Shown one piece after another: positions 10,501 to 20,718 of a DNA stretch of 29,283 nt. Positions within the stretch are counted from its first letter, which is position 1; each line of letters starts with the position of its first letter. Below the pieces are notes generated by a model, which was not told where the DNA came from, searched no databases, and worked only from the letters and a program-made list of their open reading frames with translations. The position numbers were made by a program, and so were the translations under genes. Source of the DNA: Chara braunii (taxonomy: Eukaryota > Streptophyta > Charophyceae > Charales > Characeae); NCBI GenBank assembly GCA_003427395.1, contig BFEA01000022.1, positions 2,990,256-3,019,538 on the forward strand. The letters run 5' to 3'.

Positions 10501-11738
10501 AAAGGCGCATCCAATCTTGCCGCGTGAGCTGGCAAGATCGTGGTCTGCAGGTGGTTCAGGAACTTAGACCGAGCCTCTACTACCCTTTCCTTTGGGTACT
10601 CCTCCTCTCTCTTTGTGTATAAATTGCTGTAAAAATCAAAGGCTACCCCCAACATTTCTTCTTTGTCTGAGGTTATTCCTCTTGGACCCTCAAGTTGAGC
10701 TATGAGATTATTCCTTCCTCTATATTTTATTTTTTGAAAATAGAATTTTGTCATTCGTTCCCCCTCCTCCCATTCTCTGACTCTGGCCCTCATTTGCAGA
10801 CCCCTTGCTCTCCATCGTTGCCACTCTGTCATTTCCCCCCTTACCGTTTCAAGCGCTCTTTCGTAAACATCATCTCCTGGATAGTTAATAATGTTGCGCT
10901 CTGCTAGCTTTATTACTTGTTGCAGCTCTAGCTCTCTTTCCTTTCTTTTAGCCGCCAATCTCGGGGCAACCCCTGCTGAGGCTTTGGAAAGTGTCGCTAA
11001 CAATTCTGGAAACGATTGTGTATATGGATTATGATCTTGACACACCGGAAGCACCGCCTACCTTATTTCCTGCCTTCTCAACAAGGAGTTATTTAGTTTG
11101 TAGAACCCCTTACCTCTTTTGACCTGCTTATCTGTTACCAAGTTCAAGTGAACCGGTTTGTGATCTAATCCCATCCCATATGGCAAGTTCCCAATACTTA
11201 CCGAATGTATCATGCCTATTATACCAGGTGACGTTAAATAGTAATCTATTCGTGAAGCCGACACATGCTGACTGCGGTTCCTCTTTAAATAAGCGAACTG
11301 CCTTTCTTCCGGAAAGAGGAGCCTGTAGGGGTCTACGAGGTCTGTACTAGTCATCAACCTATGAATAGGTAAAGCCTCCTCAGACAGTCCCTCATCTCCA
11401 GATCTGAATCCTCCCGATAATCTATCTAATCTAGGGTCTAAAGTGGCGTTCCAATCACCTAATATTATTAGGTGTCTATTTGCCTCCAACATTTCTTGGA
11501 GATTGTTTATAAACTCTACCCTCTGCTGAAAAGCGTTCGGACAATATACTGAAATCAAAGTATAAGGCTCCTCGTGAAGCTCGAAGTTGACTTTTACCCA
11601 TCTTCCTTCCACTTCATCTACCGACGTGTCATTAATGCGTATGTTGCTTGCTGCTGCTGATCTTTTGTTTTGAATTATGGCAACTCTTGTCGAATGATTA
11701 CTGACTGTCGGAGCCCACCAATATCGCTGCCTGTCTCC
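7542..11738 (-). pseudogene. LINE-A ORF2: endonuclease, reverse transcriptase, zinc region
   Basis: ORF2p nicks target DNA and reverse-transcribes the LINE RNA at the nick. One frame is open from 11738 down to the TAG at 7542, broken only by TAG 11058-11060 and TAA 9600-9602. The endonuclease part (11738 to about 11130) holds LGDWNATLDPRLDR and GLDHKPVHLNL, the later catalytic motifs. The first motifs (WNVNGL and LLQETH in LINE-C) are absent, and a TGA at 11739 closes the frame upstream. The RT part has [19 protein letters not shown] (motif A), RQGNPLATP (motif B) and FADD at 9735-9740 (catalytic). The C-terminus has a Cys/His cluster CRVC...HCLLEC near 8040. The missing endonuclease start means it could not nick DNA even without the stops. 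Confidence 0.9.
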
Positions 11739-11785
11739 TCAATACCTGCTTTTCATCCTCCACATCCTCCCCCATCTTCTATTTC

Positions 11786-13968
11786 TCACCCCTTCATCGG
11801 ACCCTCCTGCGAACCTTCCCCCAGCCCCACACTGCTACTTTGTTCTTCCTCCCTCCGTGCCTTCCTTTTCTTGCTTTCCCCCTTTCCTTCTTTGTTGTGA
11901 TATGTCTTTGGCCATTGAAATATCTTTGCGTATTCCTCTTGCTGGATGTGAATGTCATCCTTGACTGGACGAGCCTTAGTTGCATACTGAGCAGCATAGA
12001 ATTCATTGATTTCCCCTTCCCGCCTCAGTAACTCAAATCTATTCTTTGAGGTGATGTCCTCTGCCACCTGTGTTGCCTGTTTGAGATTCCTCAAATGTTT
12101 GTGATGAGCCAGCCTGATCTCACACTCGATCTTCCTCCCCCATTCCAACTGCTCAACTTCCTGAATCCACTGTTCTAAGGACAAGTCTTCTTCCTCTGAC
12201 CCCTCCTGCTCCTCCCCTTCTTCTGACGAATCCATGTCCTCTGGACCATCCCTCTGATCTTCGTCCGCCTGCAGAATTTCCTTTTCCGTCATGTTTTCTG
12301 CATTTCGCATTTGTCTCCTTCTTTCCTCGTTTTCCCTATCAAATTCCAATGGTGTGACTGGACCCTGAGATACTTCCTTATCTTCTCCCCCCTGACTAAT
12401 GCTCCCTGACGTCGCTGTATCATGCGTGGTTCCTTCCTCTTGTCCTTCATCTGTGCTCCCCTCTGCTGATGTACTCTTGTGCTGTCTTTTCCCTTGTTGT
12501 GTCGTCCCCTCCTGTTCCTTTGACTCATCCGTTCCCCTCGACGACTCCTTCCTCTTCAAAGGTTGGCTTCCTCCGCCTGTACCCTTCCCCTCCTCCTCAC
12601 CGCACTCCATGTTTTCCCCATGTTCTTCCCCTGTTTTCCCTGTAACCTCTTCATTACCCCCTTGTTGTTCCTGCTGCTGCGGCCTGGCCGCTGCATTCTC
12701 CAAAAAAGCTATTTCTGCATTTTTCCCTACCGTGTGTAGGTCAGTCATGAGCTTCAATCTCGTATTGTCCAACATTGGTATAGTGATATACCCCGTTTCC
12801 TTGTCCTCCATTCTCTTTGCTCTGGCGTGCCTCCATCTGCTGTCGTAGGGGGGGTATATATTTGGTTTGATCGTAGGGTCTTTCTTCAGCACCCATACCC
12901 ACTTGGGGTTGTCCAAGTTATCATAAAATATCCACCCCCTGTATTGTGGCAAGTTAATGTACCACACTCCTGGTTTACTCTCACATTCCTGCAGCATTGA
13001 TTGTCTCAGAGGCACCTGCTTTCCACTTGCCCCCCCTGCGGACAGAAGGATCCCCAATGCCCCCTTCCCCTACACTTAAAGCAGAAGGGATTGGTTTTGG
13101 ACGAGATAAAAACAGTAATCCTCTGCCCACTTTTTCGGAAAATCCATTGGTCAGGGAACTTCGGCGGGCCCCCCGATTTAACCTCCAGACATGCCACCCG
13201 AGAGTCATGGTTTGGCGCGAGGAAATCTGGATTTGCAGGGAGCCAATCAATGATTGGATTGTTCGGAAATTCCTCTTCTTGTCTCCTCTTAACAAAGCTA
13301 TGCACCCCCTCTGACAAATTATCAAATTGGACCCAAAAATGGTTTTTCATCATTGATTGTCTATGCCTCGATGCCTCAGCCTGTGGGGGTCGCGGAGGTT
13401 TCCAAGCCTGGATGGTGACCACTGCCCCCTTACATTTTAGTTATCCAATTGATAACAGATACTGGGCATAAGTTGGATCCACACAGACAATCATTATTGC
13501 AAACCTTCCCCTCTTATGGTACGAGACATCAGGTTCCCTTCCCGGAATGCTTTCCATGGCCCATAGCCTATCTCTCACCCATCTTCTCTTCTCATTAAGA
13601 GATAGGTCCTTGCTTCTTCCCGAGAAGTTGAAGAGGACTGCGTGCTTCTCATATAATTCATTTAACGACTGGATGTCCTCCTCTGGGTATTCCCACACCT
13701 CTACTTCTTCCTCCTTCCCTCCTTCTCCCTTGATTACCTCTTTCATGACTTTGATGTCTGCCTTGATTTGCGTTTTCTCAAGCAAGAATTCCATTGCTTT
13801 TTGACCCAACGTACAAGGTTTGGATTCACCCACTTTTTTGTTTGTGCCTGATTTAGATGTCGACTGAGATGATTGCTTCCCTGACAACCCATCCTGCTTT
13901 TGAGTGAAGTCCTGCTTCTCCCTCTCACTCAATGCCCTCTGAGCAACCGATGAGTATGATATAGCCAT
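11786..13968 (-). pseudogene. LINE-A ORF1: RNA-binding protein with CCHC knuckle
   Basis: ORF1p would coat LINE RNA. ATG at 13968 starts MAISYSSVAQRALSERE. A DUF4283-like N-terminal domain follows (YEKHAVLFNF, later NHFWVQFDNL), then a CCHC knuckle CFKCRGRGHWGSFC around 13045-13090. Beyond it are a conserved block around GVWYINLPQYRGWIF and a long acidic, Gln/Glu/Gly-rich low-complexity tail with a coiled-coil-like end. TAA at 13441-13443 interrupts it. An indel in a run of seven C (plus strand, about 13031-13037) shifts the frame right after the knuckle. The final reading stops at 11786. LINE-C ORF1 aligns with it over the N-terminus, knuckle and coiled region but extends about 220-300 residues further. 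Confidence 0.85.
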
Positions 13969-14530
13969 GTTTTTGTTATGTTCCCTTAGAGTTCCTTCTT
14001 CCTGTCCAATTCCTCTAGGAGATACAATGTTGTTGATGCTGCTGATGATGTTTTTTTCGTCTCTCCCCTCCCTTCGTCCTTTCCGATTCCTCCAGGAGAT
14101 ACAAAGTTGTTGATGATGCTTCTTCCTTCTCTCCCCTCCCCCATATAACAGTACTTCACCTAGCCCCGTGGATAGTTACAACACCCTTTTATCCCTTCCA
14201 ACATCCGAATTTGAGTTATTGGTTTTGTCCCTTCTTTTCTTTCTCGCATGTATAATATTAATGCTCAATGCTTGCCCTATCTTTCCTTCGCCCAACTCCT
14301 TGAAATATCACTACCATCACCTTTTTCCTTTCGCTTGTCGAATTTGAGACAAGAAAGCTCACTTACCTGGCGCCTTCATCCCCTTGTCCCGCTTACCCCT
14401 CTCCACTTAAGCGGATGCCTCCTGATAGAACTATGCCCCCCGTACGCTCCTTACTTCCTCTTACGAAAAATCCCGAGGTGACGAGCCAACACCAGACACT
14501 CGAAAGCCCAAGAATCTTGCTTAGCAGCGT
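13969..14530 (-). other. LINE-A 5' UTR with 77-bp repeats
   Basis: Pyrimidine-rich on the plus strand, no ORF of note. Two related units start at 14009 and 14086 (period 77 bp): each has an ATTCCTCYAGGAGATACAA start, a GTTGTTGATG core and a CTCTCCCCTCCC end. Repeated 5' UTR units often carry the promoter in L1 elements, so an internal promoter role is possible. Perfect inverted repeats lie at about 14335-14355 (6 bp) and 14389-14411 (7 bp). Confidence 0.5.
14009..14140 (-). repeat. Two imperfect 77-bp tandem units in LINE-A 5' UTR
   Basis: Units begin at 14009 and 14086. The second is shortened in the T-rich spacer. They differ at several bases and contain TGT/GATGAT trinucleotide tracts. 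Confidence 0.65.
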
Positions 14531-15190
14531 CAGTCTGGTTCCTATTCCCCTGGCAAGTCAAAATTGAATACACAATAGTACCCTCTCACGCTTCCGTCCG
14601 TCTGGCCGAAGGAACCCTGACCAGCATTGATAGCTCCTGCTAAGGAGGATTGGCTGTCAGCTTGCCCAGACCACTTGTTCGTCTCAGGCTTCGGTTCAGA
14701 GCCTGTCAGACCATTCTTTACACAGCGAGAACAGCGAAAGGGTCCGCTGCAAGCTCTGTTGTTTGTCATTGTCCTTCTCTATGTACCCCCCTTGAGTACT
14801 GTTGTTGATCGCAGTTCCGACCCTTCCGCCAGGCCGCCCGGTGGGGCCCAAAAGTTATTGTGGTATAGCCTGGTGCCATTTCTTCCATCTCAATGCGTTA
14901 TCTACTATCGTAGCCACCTTGCCCTTTAGCAGCCATTCTCTCTTGAATGTTTGCTTCCTGGTTGCTTGTCTTTCTGGTCTGTGTTGCACAGAGGTCGCTA
15001 TTCTCCGCCATCTGCTCCTGATTTCTGTCTCTGCCATGCTCAGTAGTAGAGACCACATTTCTTCCTTTGCCACCTCTGCTTCTCGATTGTCCGGATGCAT
15101 TTGTGCTTCCATATTACCCACAGTGTCAATTTCCTGAGCAGGAGGAATCAGACTTCCTTGCTGCCCTTAATGTTGCTGGGAGTGTTAGTG
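14527..15190 (-). mobile_element. LINE-B, 5'-truncated LINE 3' end
   Basis: The minus strand at 15121-14855 encodes the last part of a LINE ORF2 (EEMWSLLLSMAETEIRSRWR, then LLKGKVATIVDN). It matches LINE-C at 16557-16293 almost residue for residue. The 3' UTR also matches LINE-C (14527-14850 against 15960-16290), including a conserved small hairpin at 14634-14647. Nucleotide similarity continues upstream to about 15190 and then stops, so the copy is 5'-truncated. It lacks a poly(A) tail at 14527; the homology ends where LINE-A begins, consistent with LINE-A having inserted into it. Confidence 0.85.
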
Positions 15191-15631
15191 TCGCATACCG
15201 TAATGGTACAGACCAGAACAAGAACCGGCCTCTCTCACATAGTACAAGATAGCACAGTGGAAGGCTAAAATACCAATGATAAGAATAATCAATGTTGCAA
15301 TGCAGCCCAAACATACATCATCATCATCCCATGGTGTGAAGGGGCCCGGCGCTCACACAGGAAGAATGCGCCAGTCCCCAACCATATACAGACGAAGAAG
15401 AGGGGGGTTAGACGAAGAAGAGGGGAAGATGGGAATGTCATCAACACCAAGTCTTCGGTACAGGTCCCAAATAATCCCTCGTCAAATGTCTGAATCCCAA
15501 CGTCGAGTCTGGATCCAAATGTCATCAAGTCCCAAAGTCACCAATCTCTCTCTCTCTCGTAGTCTGCAGGTACTGAGAAGTTAGGAAGCGAGAGGGTGAG
15601 GGAGAGATGGTGGACTTAGAAGACGAAAAAG

Positions 15632-15636
<5 letters not shown>
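15191..15636. other. Unassigned DNA with short repeats
   Basis: No recognisable coding region. It contains a repeated 16-bp AGACGAAGAAGAGGGG unit near 15390 and 15410 and an ATC trinucleotide tract near 15317-15327. CCCAA/CCAAATGTCATC motifs recur between about 15435 and 15540. Confidence 0.5.
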
Positions 15637-15674
<38 letters not shown>

Positions 15675-15704
15675 NNNNNNNNNNNNNNNNNNNNNNNNNN
15701 NNNN

Positions 15705-15770
<66 letters not shown>
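15637..15770. repeat. (CT)n microsatellite with 30-N assembly gap
   Basis: Uninterrupted CT dinucleotides flank 30 N at 15675-15704, so the true length is unknown. The tract lies directly upstream of a branch-point-like TACTAAC and an acceptor-like TTGTTGCAG. Confidence 0.95.
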
Positions 15771-15771
<1 letters not shown>

Positions 15772-15806
15772 CTGTACTAACCTGTGAAGGTGGCGCCTTG
15801 TTGCAG

Positions 15807-15843
15807 GTACATCGAAGACAAATTTGGAGCTATGGCGCCACAG
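15807..15843 (+). other. Candidate 37-nt cellular exon (plus strand), unidentified
   Basis: The segment is preceded by a long pyrimidine tract, TACTAAC at about 15774 and TTGTTGCAG, and followed by GTAAGTCT. These are strong matches to branch point, acceptor and donor consensus. In one phase it reads YIEDKFGAMAPQ without a stop, ending in phase 0. I do not recognise the protein. The quality and spacing of all three splice signals make this the best host-exon candidate in the window, but it has no confirmed partner exon. Confidence 0.4.
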
Positions 15844-15916
15844 GTAAGTCTCCCTGGCCTCTGCCAACCATCTCTCTCTCCACAATGCTACTCTAGCTCT
15901 TTTTTTTTTTTTTTTT

Positions 15917-16292
15917 AATCAGGTCCGTATGGTCCTGGCTCCATATCCATTCTGGGGGGCGTCAGTCCGGTTCCTATTCCCCCGACAAGTCAGAAATAGA
16001 TTACATCATACTACCCACTCAACGCCTTCCTTCCGTCTGGCCGAAGGAACCCTGATCAGCATTGATTGCTCCTTCTAAGGAGGATCGACTGTCAGCTCGC
16101 CCTGACCATTTGTTCCTCTCAGGCTTCTATTTAGAGCCTGTCGAATGAGTCCCTGTGCTACGAGAACAGTGGGGGGGGTCCGCTCTGTGTTCTGTCGCTT
16201 GTCCTTGTCTTTCCCTGTGTGTCCGGTCCTCTTTTTGTTAATCACCATTTAGAACCTTCGGCCAGGTCTCCCGACATGTATCCTCATGGTCT
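15917..16292 (-). other. LINE-C 3' UTR with conserved hairpin
   Basis: The region between the ORF2 end and the poly(A) tail matches LINE-B. A perfect CTCCT...AGGAG inverted repeat with a 4-nt loop lies at 16069-16082. The same stem in LINE-B (14634-14647) has a different loop. Upstream, the shared TTCCGTCTGGCCGAAGGAA motif could also pair at its ends. Such 3' stem-loops can be the recognition site of the LINE reverse transcriptase. Confidence 0.6.
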
Positions 16293-19200
16293 TCATGCTT
16301 CTGCCTGGTGCCATTTTTTCCATCTCAGTCTATTGTCTACTATCGTTGCCACCTTGCCTTTTAGCAACCAGATCCTTATGAAAGTTCGTTTCTTGGTTGC
16401 TTGTCTTTCTGGTCTGTGTCTCATAGAGTTTGCTATTCTCCGCCATCTGCTCCTGATTTCCGTCTCTGCCATGCTCAGCAGTAGAGACCACATTTCTTCT
16501 CTTGCCACCTCTGTTCCCTCGATTGTCTGAGTACATCTGCGTTTCCATATCACCCACAGCGCCAACTTCCTGAGTAGGGTGAACAATGCTTCCCTGCTGC
16601 CTGTGATGGTACTGGGGATGTTAGTTAGAAGTAGAATAGAGATAGGGGGGATGTTTGGGGGGGGGGCAGCGAACAGGATCGACCATAGGTCGTGGATCTT
16701 CCTCCATATCCAAATTGCTTCAGGGCAGAAGAGGAGGCAGTGGGGGATGTCTTCGAATGAGTCGTTGCTGCACATTGAGCAGCATGCCGAGCTATCAGGA
16801 TCAGAATGTTTCTTCTCTCGTGTAACCATAGGTTGACTGGCAGGGCTGCATGTGCTATTAGCGATCGCATACTTCGGATTCTACTTGGTCTGATGAGAAG
16901 GTATTTGGTCCATGTGATGGAGATGGGGGTCGTGGTGTGTAGGTTCAGTATGGTTCTCCACTTCTCTGCCAGCCTTGGATTCGGGTCTTTGGATTGTAGC
17001 CCGAGGTTATATCCGAGCTTGACGTCGTATTCTGTTATCCTTCTCGATTTACTGGCTGCGCCCAGGTCCCAGATCCATTCCTTTGGGTCGAATTCCAACT
17101 CGTTGATGCTAAGTTCCGGCTGGAAAATAAGCCAGGGTGTCTTGCGAGAGACTCTAACCTTCCTGAGAAAGTAGGTTTCTATTTGTTCGTTCTGTTGTGT
17201 TTTGCTTAGGATCTCTAGTTCATATAGGCCATGTTTGATGATGGGGTAGGATACGAACTTGGCCTGGTAGTTGATTAAGTCCGGTTTTAACACAAAACGG
17301 TAGGCTTTCGTTGGTGGGGTGTGTGTGATGAGCAGTCCCCAGTCTCCTGGTTTCCACGTATGTGTCTCTTTTAGGAGGGTCGTCAATGGGGGAGGAATGC
17401 TTTGGTGGATTTCGGACAGGTTGGTGGTCAGTAGATGGCAGCCTTTTAATGGAGTGCGGAGGTCCCAGGCGATGAGCCATTCTTGTCGGTCTTCGAACCA
17501 CAAATGTTTGACCTGCCATACTCCTCTCCCCACCCATGACAGCCATCTGCGATCTTTGGCCCGGAGAGTCCGCGGTCTGCCCTCTGTGTCTTTGATCCAG
17601 GGATTGTAGAACAGGGGTTGTCGTAGGACTTCCTCTTTGTTGCTCAAGGGGTCTTTCTTTACTGGCATCAGACGGCCCCAGGTCTTCAGGATTGGAGACC
17701 AGTAGGGGGTGGGTGTAGTGGGGGGTTGAATGGGGGTCACTGGGTTAGTTTTCCTTGCTGGTCTCCCGAATTTGATTGTCCACTCCTTTGCCATTATCCA
17801 GAATAGGCCACTCATGTTCGGTGGGGTCACTGCTGGTGCCAAATTCCTTATGCTGTCTAACACCATTGCGGTCCACGGGAGGGCTTGTTTGGTTAGGATT
17901 TTGATTATCCATTTGATTTGGAGGGCGATTGTTTCCTGTTTAGGGTCGATTATACCTAGCCCCCCTTCTTGTGGTTTTTGATGACAGTTTGCCAGGCCAC
18001 CTTGTTTATGCAGGTGGTTTTGTTGGGGTCACCAGTCCACAGATAGCACCTAGCTCTCGCCTTCAACTTCTTCAGGTCGTCATCGGGGGGGCACCATATG
18101 GAGGCCATGTACCACAAGGTGGAGAATACTGTTATGTTGATAATCAGGGCTCTCCCTACTACGGAGTCCTTGGCTTTGTTGCAGGTGGCTAAACGGGTTA
18201 TTGCTCTGGTGAGTAGTGACTCCCCCATCCCTTGCCAGATGTCGTCCCTGTTTACCATGAGGCCTAGACATCGAAGTGCTTGGTCGCCAGTAGGCCAAGA
18301 CATTGGGGTGGATGGGTCTGGGGGTTGGGGGGGGGTGCCTTCTGCGAGCCACCACCCTTCCGTTTTCAGCCAGTTCACCTTCATTTCTGAGGCGAGTCTG
18401 AAGGCTTTCGTGGCACGGGCCAGGGCCTGGAAGGAGGAGTTGTTAGCGCGGATGAGGACTGTGAGATTGTTTGCGAACATTTGTGCAGTGGGGAGAGCAA
18501 AGTCGTGGAGGGGGTTGTAGTTTTGTTCGGTGAGGCGGTCGCCTTGCCAGGCGGATCTCGATATCGGGAAGGTTTCTGACAGTATTCTGTTTATCTGCAC
18601 CCTGCCCGTGGCATCCCCATAGAGTACTCTAACCCATTCTCTGAAGTTTGGGCCGACTCCCATCTTCTCCATGCAGTTGTGGAGGAAGTCCCAATTGACT
18701 TGATCGTACGCCTTTTCAAAGTCGAAGAAGAAGATCGCCGCTTGCATTCGTTTTTCCGCGCCTCGTTTAGAGCCATCACTTTATCCAGAATGTATCGACC
18801 CGGGATGAATCCTGCTTGGTCGATGTGAAAGCAACTGTCTGTTAGTTTTATGATTTTGTTGGCTAATGCTTTTGCTAGGGTTTTGTACGGCGTTGTGAGA
18901 AGTGAGATTGGTCTGTAGTTCTTGAGGTCCTCCTTGTCTCCCTTTTTGTATATTAGTGACGGTGCTTAGAAATTGACCGAAGCCTCTCTTTTCCTTGCTG
19001 TCGTTGATGAGGTCCAAGAGGTCGTTGCCCAGTGTTGGCCATAACCGGATCCAAAATTCTTTGGACAAACCATCAATTCCTGGCGCTTTGGCGTTTCCCA
19101 TCTGGGATAGGGCTGCGTCAAGTTCCCCTATGGTGATTAGTTTGTCCAAGTCCTCCGTTTGTTTTTGGGTAATCGTTCTCTCTAGGTGGGTCATCATGTG

Positions 19201-20638
19201 CTTGCGGGCGTTGATATTTGTTGTTGGAGGGGGGGAGGGGGGTTTGGACTCGTAGAGGGCGGCGTAAAAGGACCTGGCTATTCTTACCATGTCTGCGCCG
19301 GCTGACTTTGTCGTCCCCTGGTTTGCCGGGTCCTTCAACACCTCGATTGTGTTGTTCCTAGCGTTGGCCTTGATCTTGGGGAAAAAGAATTTGGACATCG
19401 ATTCATTCAGGGTGTAGTCATTCATTCGGGCGCGTATCTGTAGGCCTCTGAGTTCCCATCTTCTCCATTCATTTAGTTCGTCCTTGGTAGATTGGAGTAG
19501 GTTGTGGTAGGAGTTAGAGGGATCAGATGCTAGGTTGGTTTCTGCGATGTCGAGTATGATTTGTAGTTCCTCCGTCCTGTGTTTGCTTTCTGCTGCTATG
19601 CTTCTAGACTCTGCTGAGACCGTTTGAGACAGGTCCATATAGCTGTCTATGAACCATTTGTGCCTGTCCCGGCGTTTCTTCTCGTCTTGCTGTGTGAACC
19701 ACCAGTTCCATCTGACTGCCTCGGTCATGCGTTCAGTGGAGAGGAGTGAGTTGTTGAGTCTAAAGAAGCCTTGTCCTTTTTCTACCGGAGAGTTGAAGTT
19801 AAGGTGCAAGTAGGTTGGTTTGTGGTCGAGCCCCTTAAAAGGCTGCTGCTGGTAGGACACCGGCCTCCTTGATTGCTCCCTGTAGCATGTCTGAAATTAG
19901 GAAGAAATTGATTCGTGATAGTGATGTGTGGTTAGATCGGTTCCTCTTGACTAGGGAGAAGGCTCTCTTGCGTGGGTGGAGGATTCGGAATGGGTCAACC
20001 AGGTCGAACTTTGTCATGATGTTCCGTATGTGTGTGCTCGCTCGTGTGGGCCCCAACAGCACTGCCCGGGAAATGCGATCCAGGCTGGGGTCCATCGTAG
20101 TGTTCCAGTCAACTACTATAATTAGCGGCAGCGGGGTCGGGATAATTGATTTTATATGGTCGAAGAAAGCTAGGCGTTCGGCTTCCATGTTGGGGGCGTA
20201 TAGGTTCAGGATTCTGACCTCTTCCCCTTGCCATGTAATTTGGATCCATGATCATCTTCCTTCCGCCGTGTCTCTTTCGCCATTATTTACCAGACCCTCA
20301 AACCAGATTTTGGAAGTAGTTGGTATGAGGATTGTTGTGTCGCGGTTGCTTTGGTCCGCTTTGTTGGACCATAGTGAGAAAGGGCATCCCCCTAGGCTTT
20401 TCTCCACTGTCCTCTTTATTCTGGTGTGGTTAGTGAGGTTGGATAGGTGGGTCTCTTGTAGGAGAATGATGTTGGGTTTGGGCTTTCTTTTTTTTGTGAG
20501 GCCGAGTTTGATGTCTCGTCTTCTGTCGTCTTTGGTGAGAATGCTGCCCAGGCCGTTGACGTTCCAACTGTGGATCATCAGTCCCCTTGCTTGCTAGTCC
20601 ATTCTCACTGTCCCATTCCGATTTCCGTTGTTGTCCAT
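16293..20638 (-). pseudogene. LINE-C ORF2: endonuclease, reverse transcriptase, zinc region
   Basis: ATG at 20638 is followed in frame by WNVNGLGSILTKDD and LLQETHL (the start of an APE-type endonuclease), DWNTTMDPSLDR (Val replaces the Gly before DWN) and GLDHKPTYLHL. RT follows with [21 protein letters not shown] (motif A) and a damaged motif B (WQGDRL). Motif C is FANN at 18466-18477 instead of FADD. About 30 residues between motifs B and C are missing. The C-terminus has CCSMCSND...HCLLFC near 16760. Breaks: TAG 20594, TGA 20252, and frameshifts near 19850, 18960, 18745, 17960 and 16810. The RT cannot be catalytic. Confidence 0.9.
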
Positions 20639-20718
20639 GTGTTTACGTCTAACGGGTTGTTGTGTTAGGGGTAGCGGTTGTGGTGCGGAGTACAGTTGGG
20701 GGGGGGGCGTTGGGATCT

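Larger units (their letters stand above)
7154..14530 (-). mobile_element. LINE-A, nearly full-length L1-type non-LTR retrotransposon
   Basis: On the minus strand the order is 5' UTR, ORF1 (CCHC nucleic-acid-binding protein), ORF2 (APE-type endonuclease, RT, C-terminal zinc region), 3' UTR, and a poly(A) tail seen as 39 T at 7154-7192. This is the layout of plant L1 elements. ORF1 has one stop and one frameshift. ORF2 is in a single frame over about 1,400 codons with only two stops. The element lacks the first part of the endonuclease. The 5' limit at about 14530 is inferred from the candidate target-site duplication; the ORF1 start gives a minimum limit of 13968. Confidence 0.9.

Noticed and set aside
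12399-12848. Plus-strand ORF rich in Cys, Ser and Pro over LINE-A ORF1
   Set aside because: It is the antisense shadow of the acidic low-complexity tail of ORF1.
15616-15885. Minus-strand ORF with a long Arg-Glu repeat
   Set aside because: It is only the translation of the CT microsatellite across an N gap.
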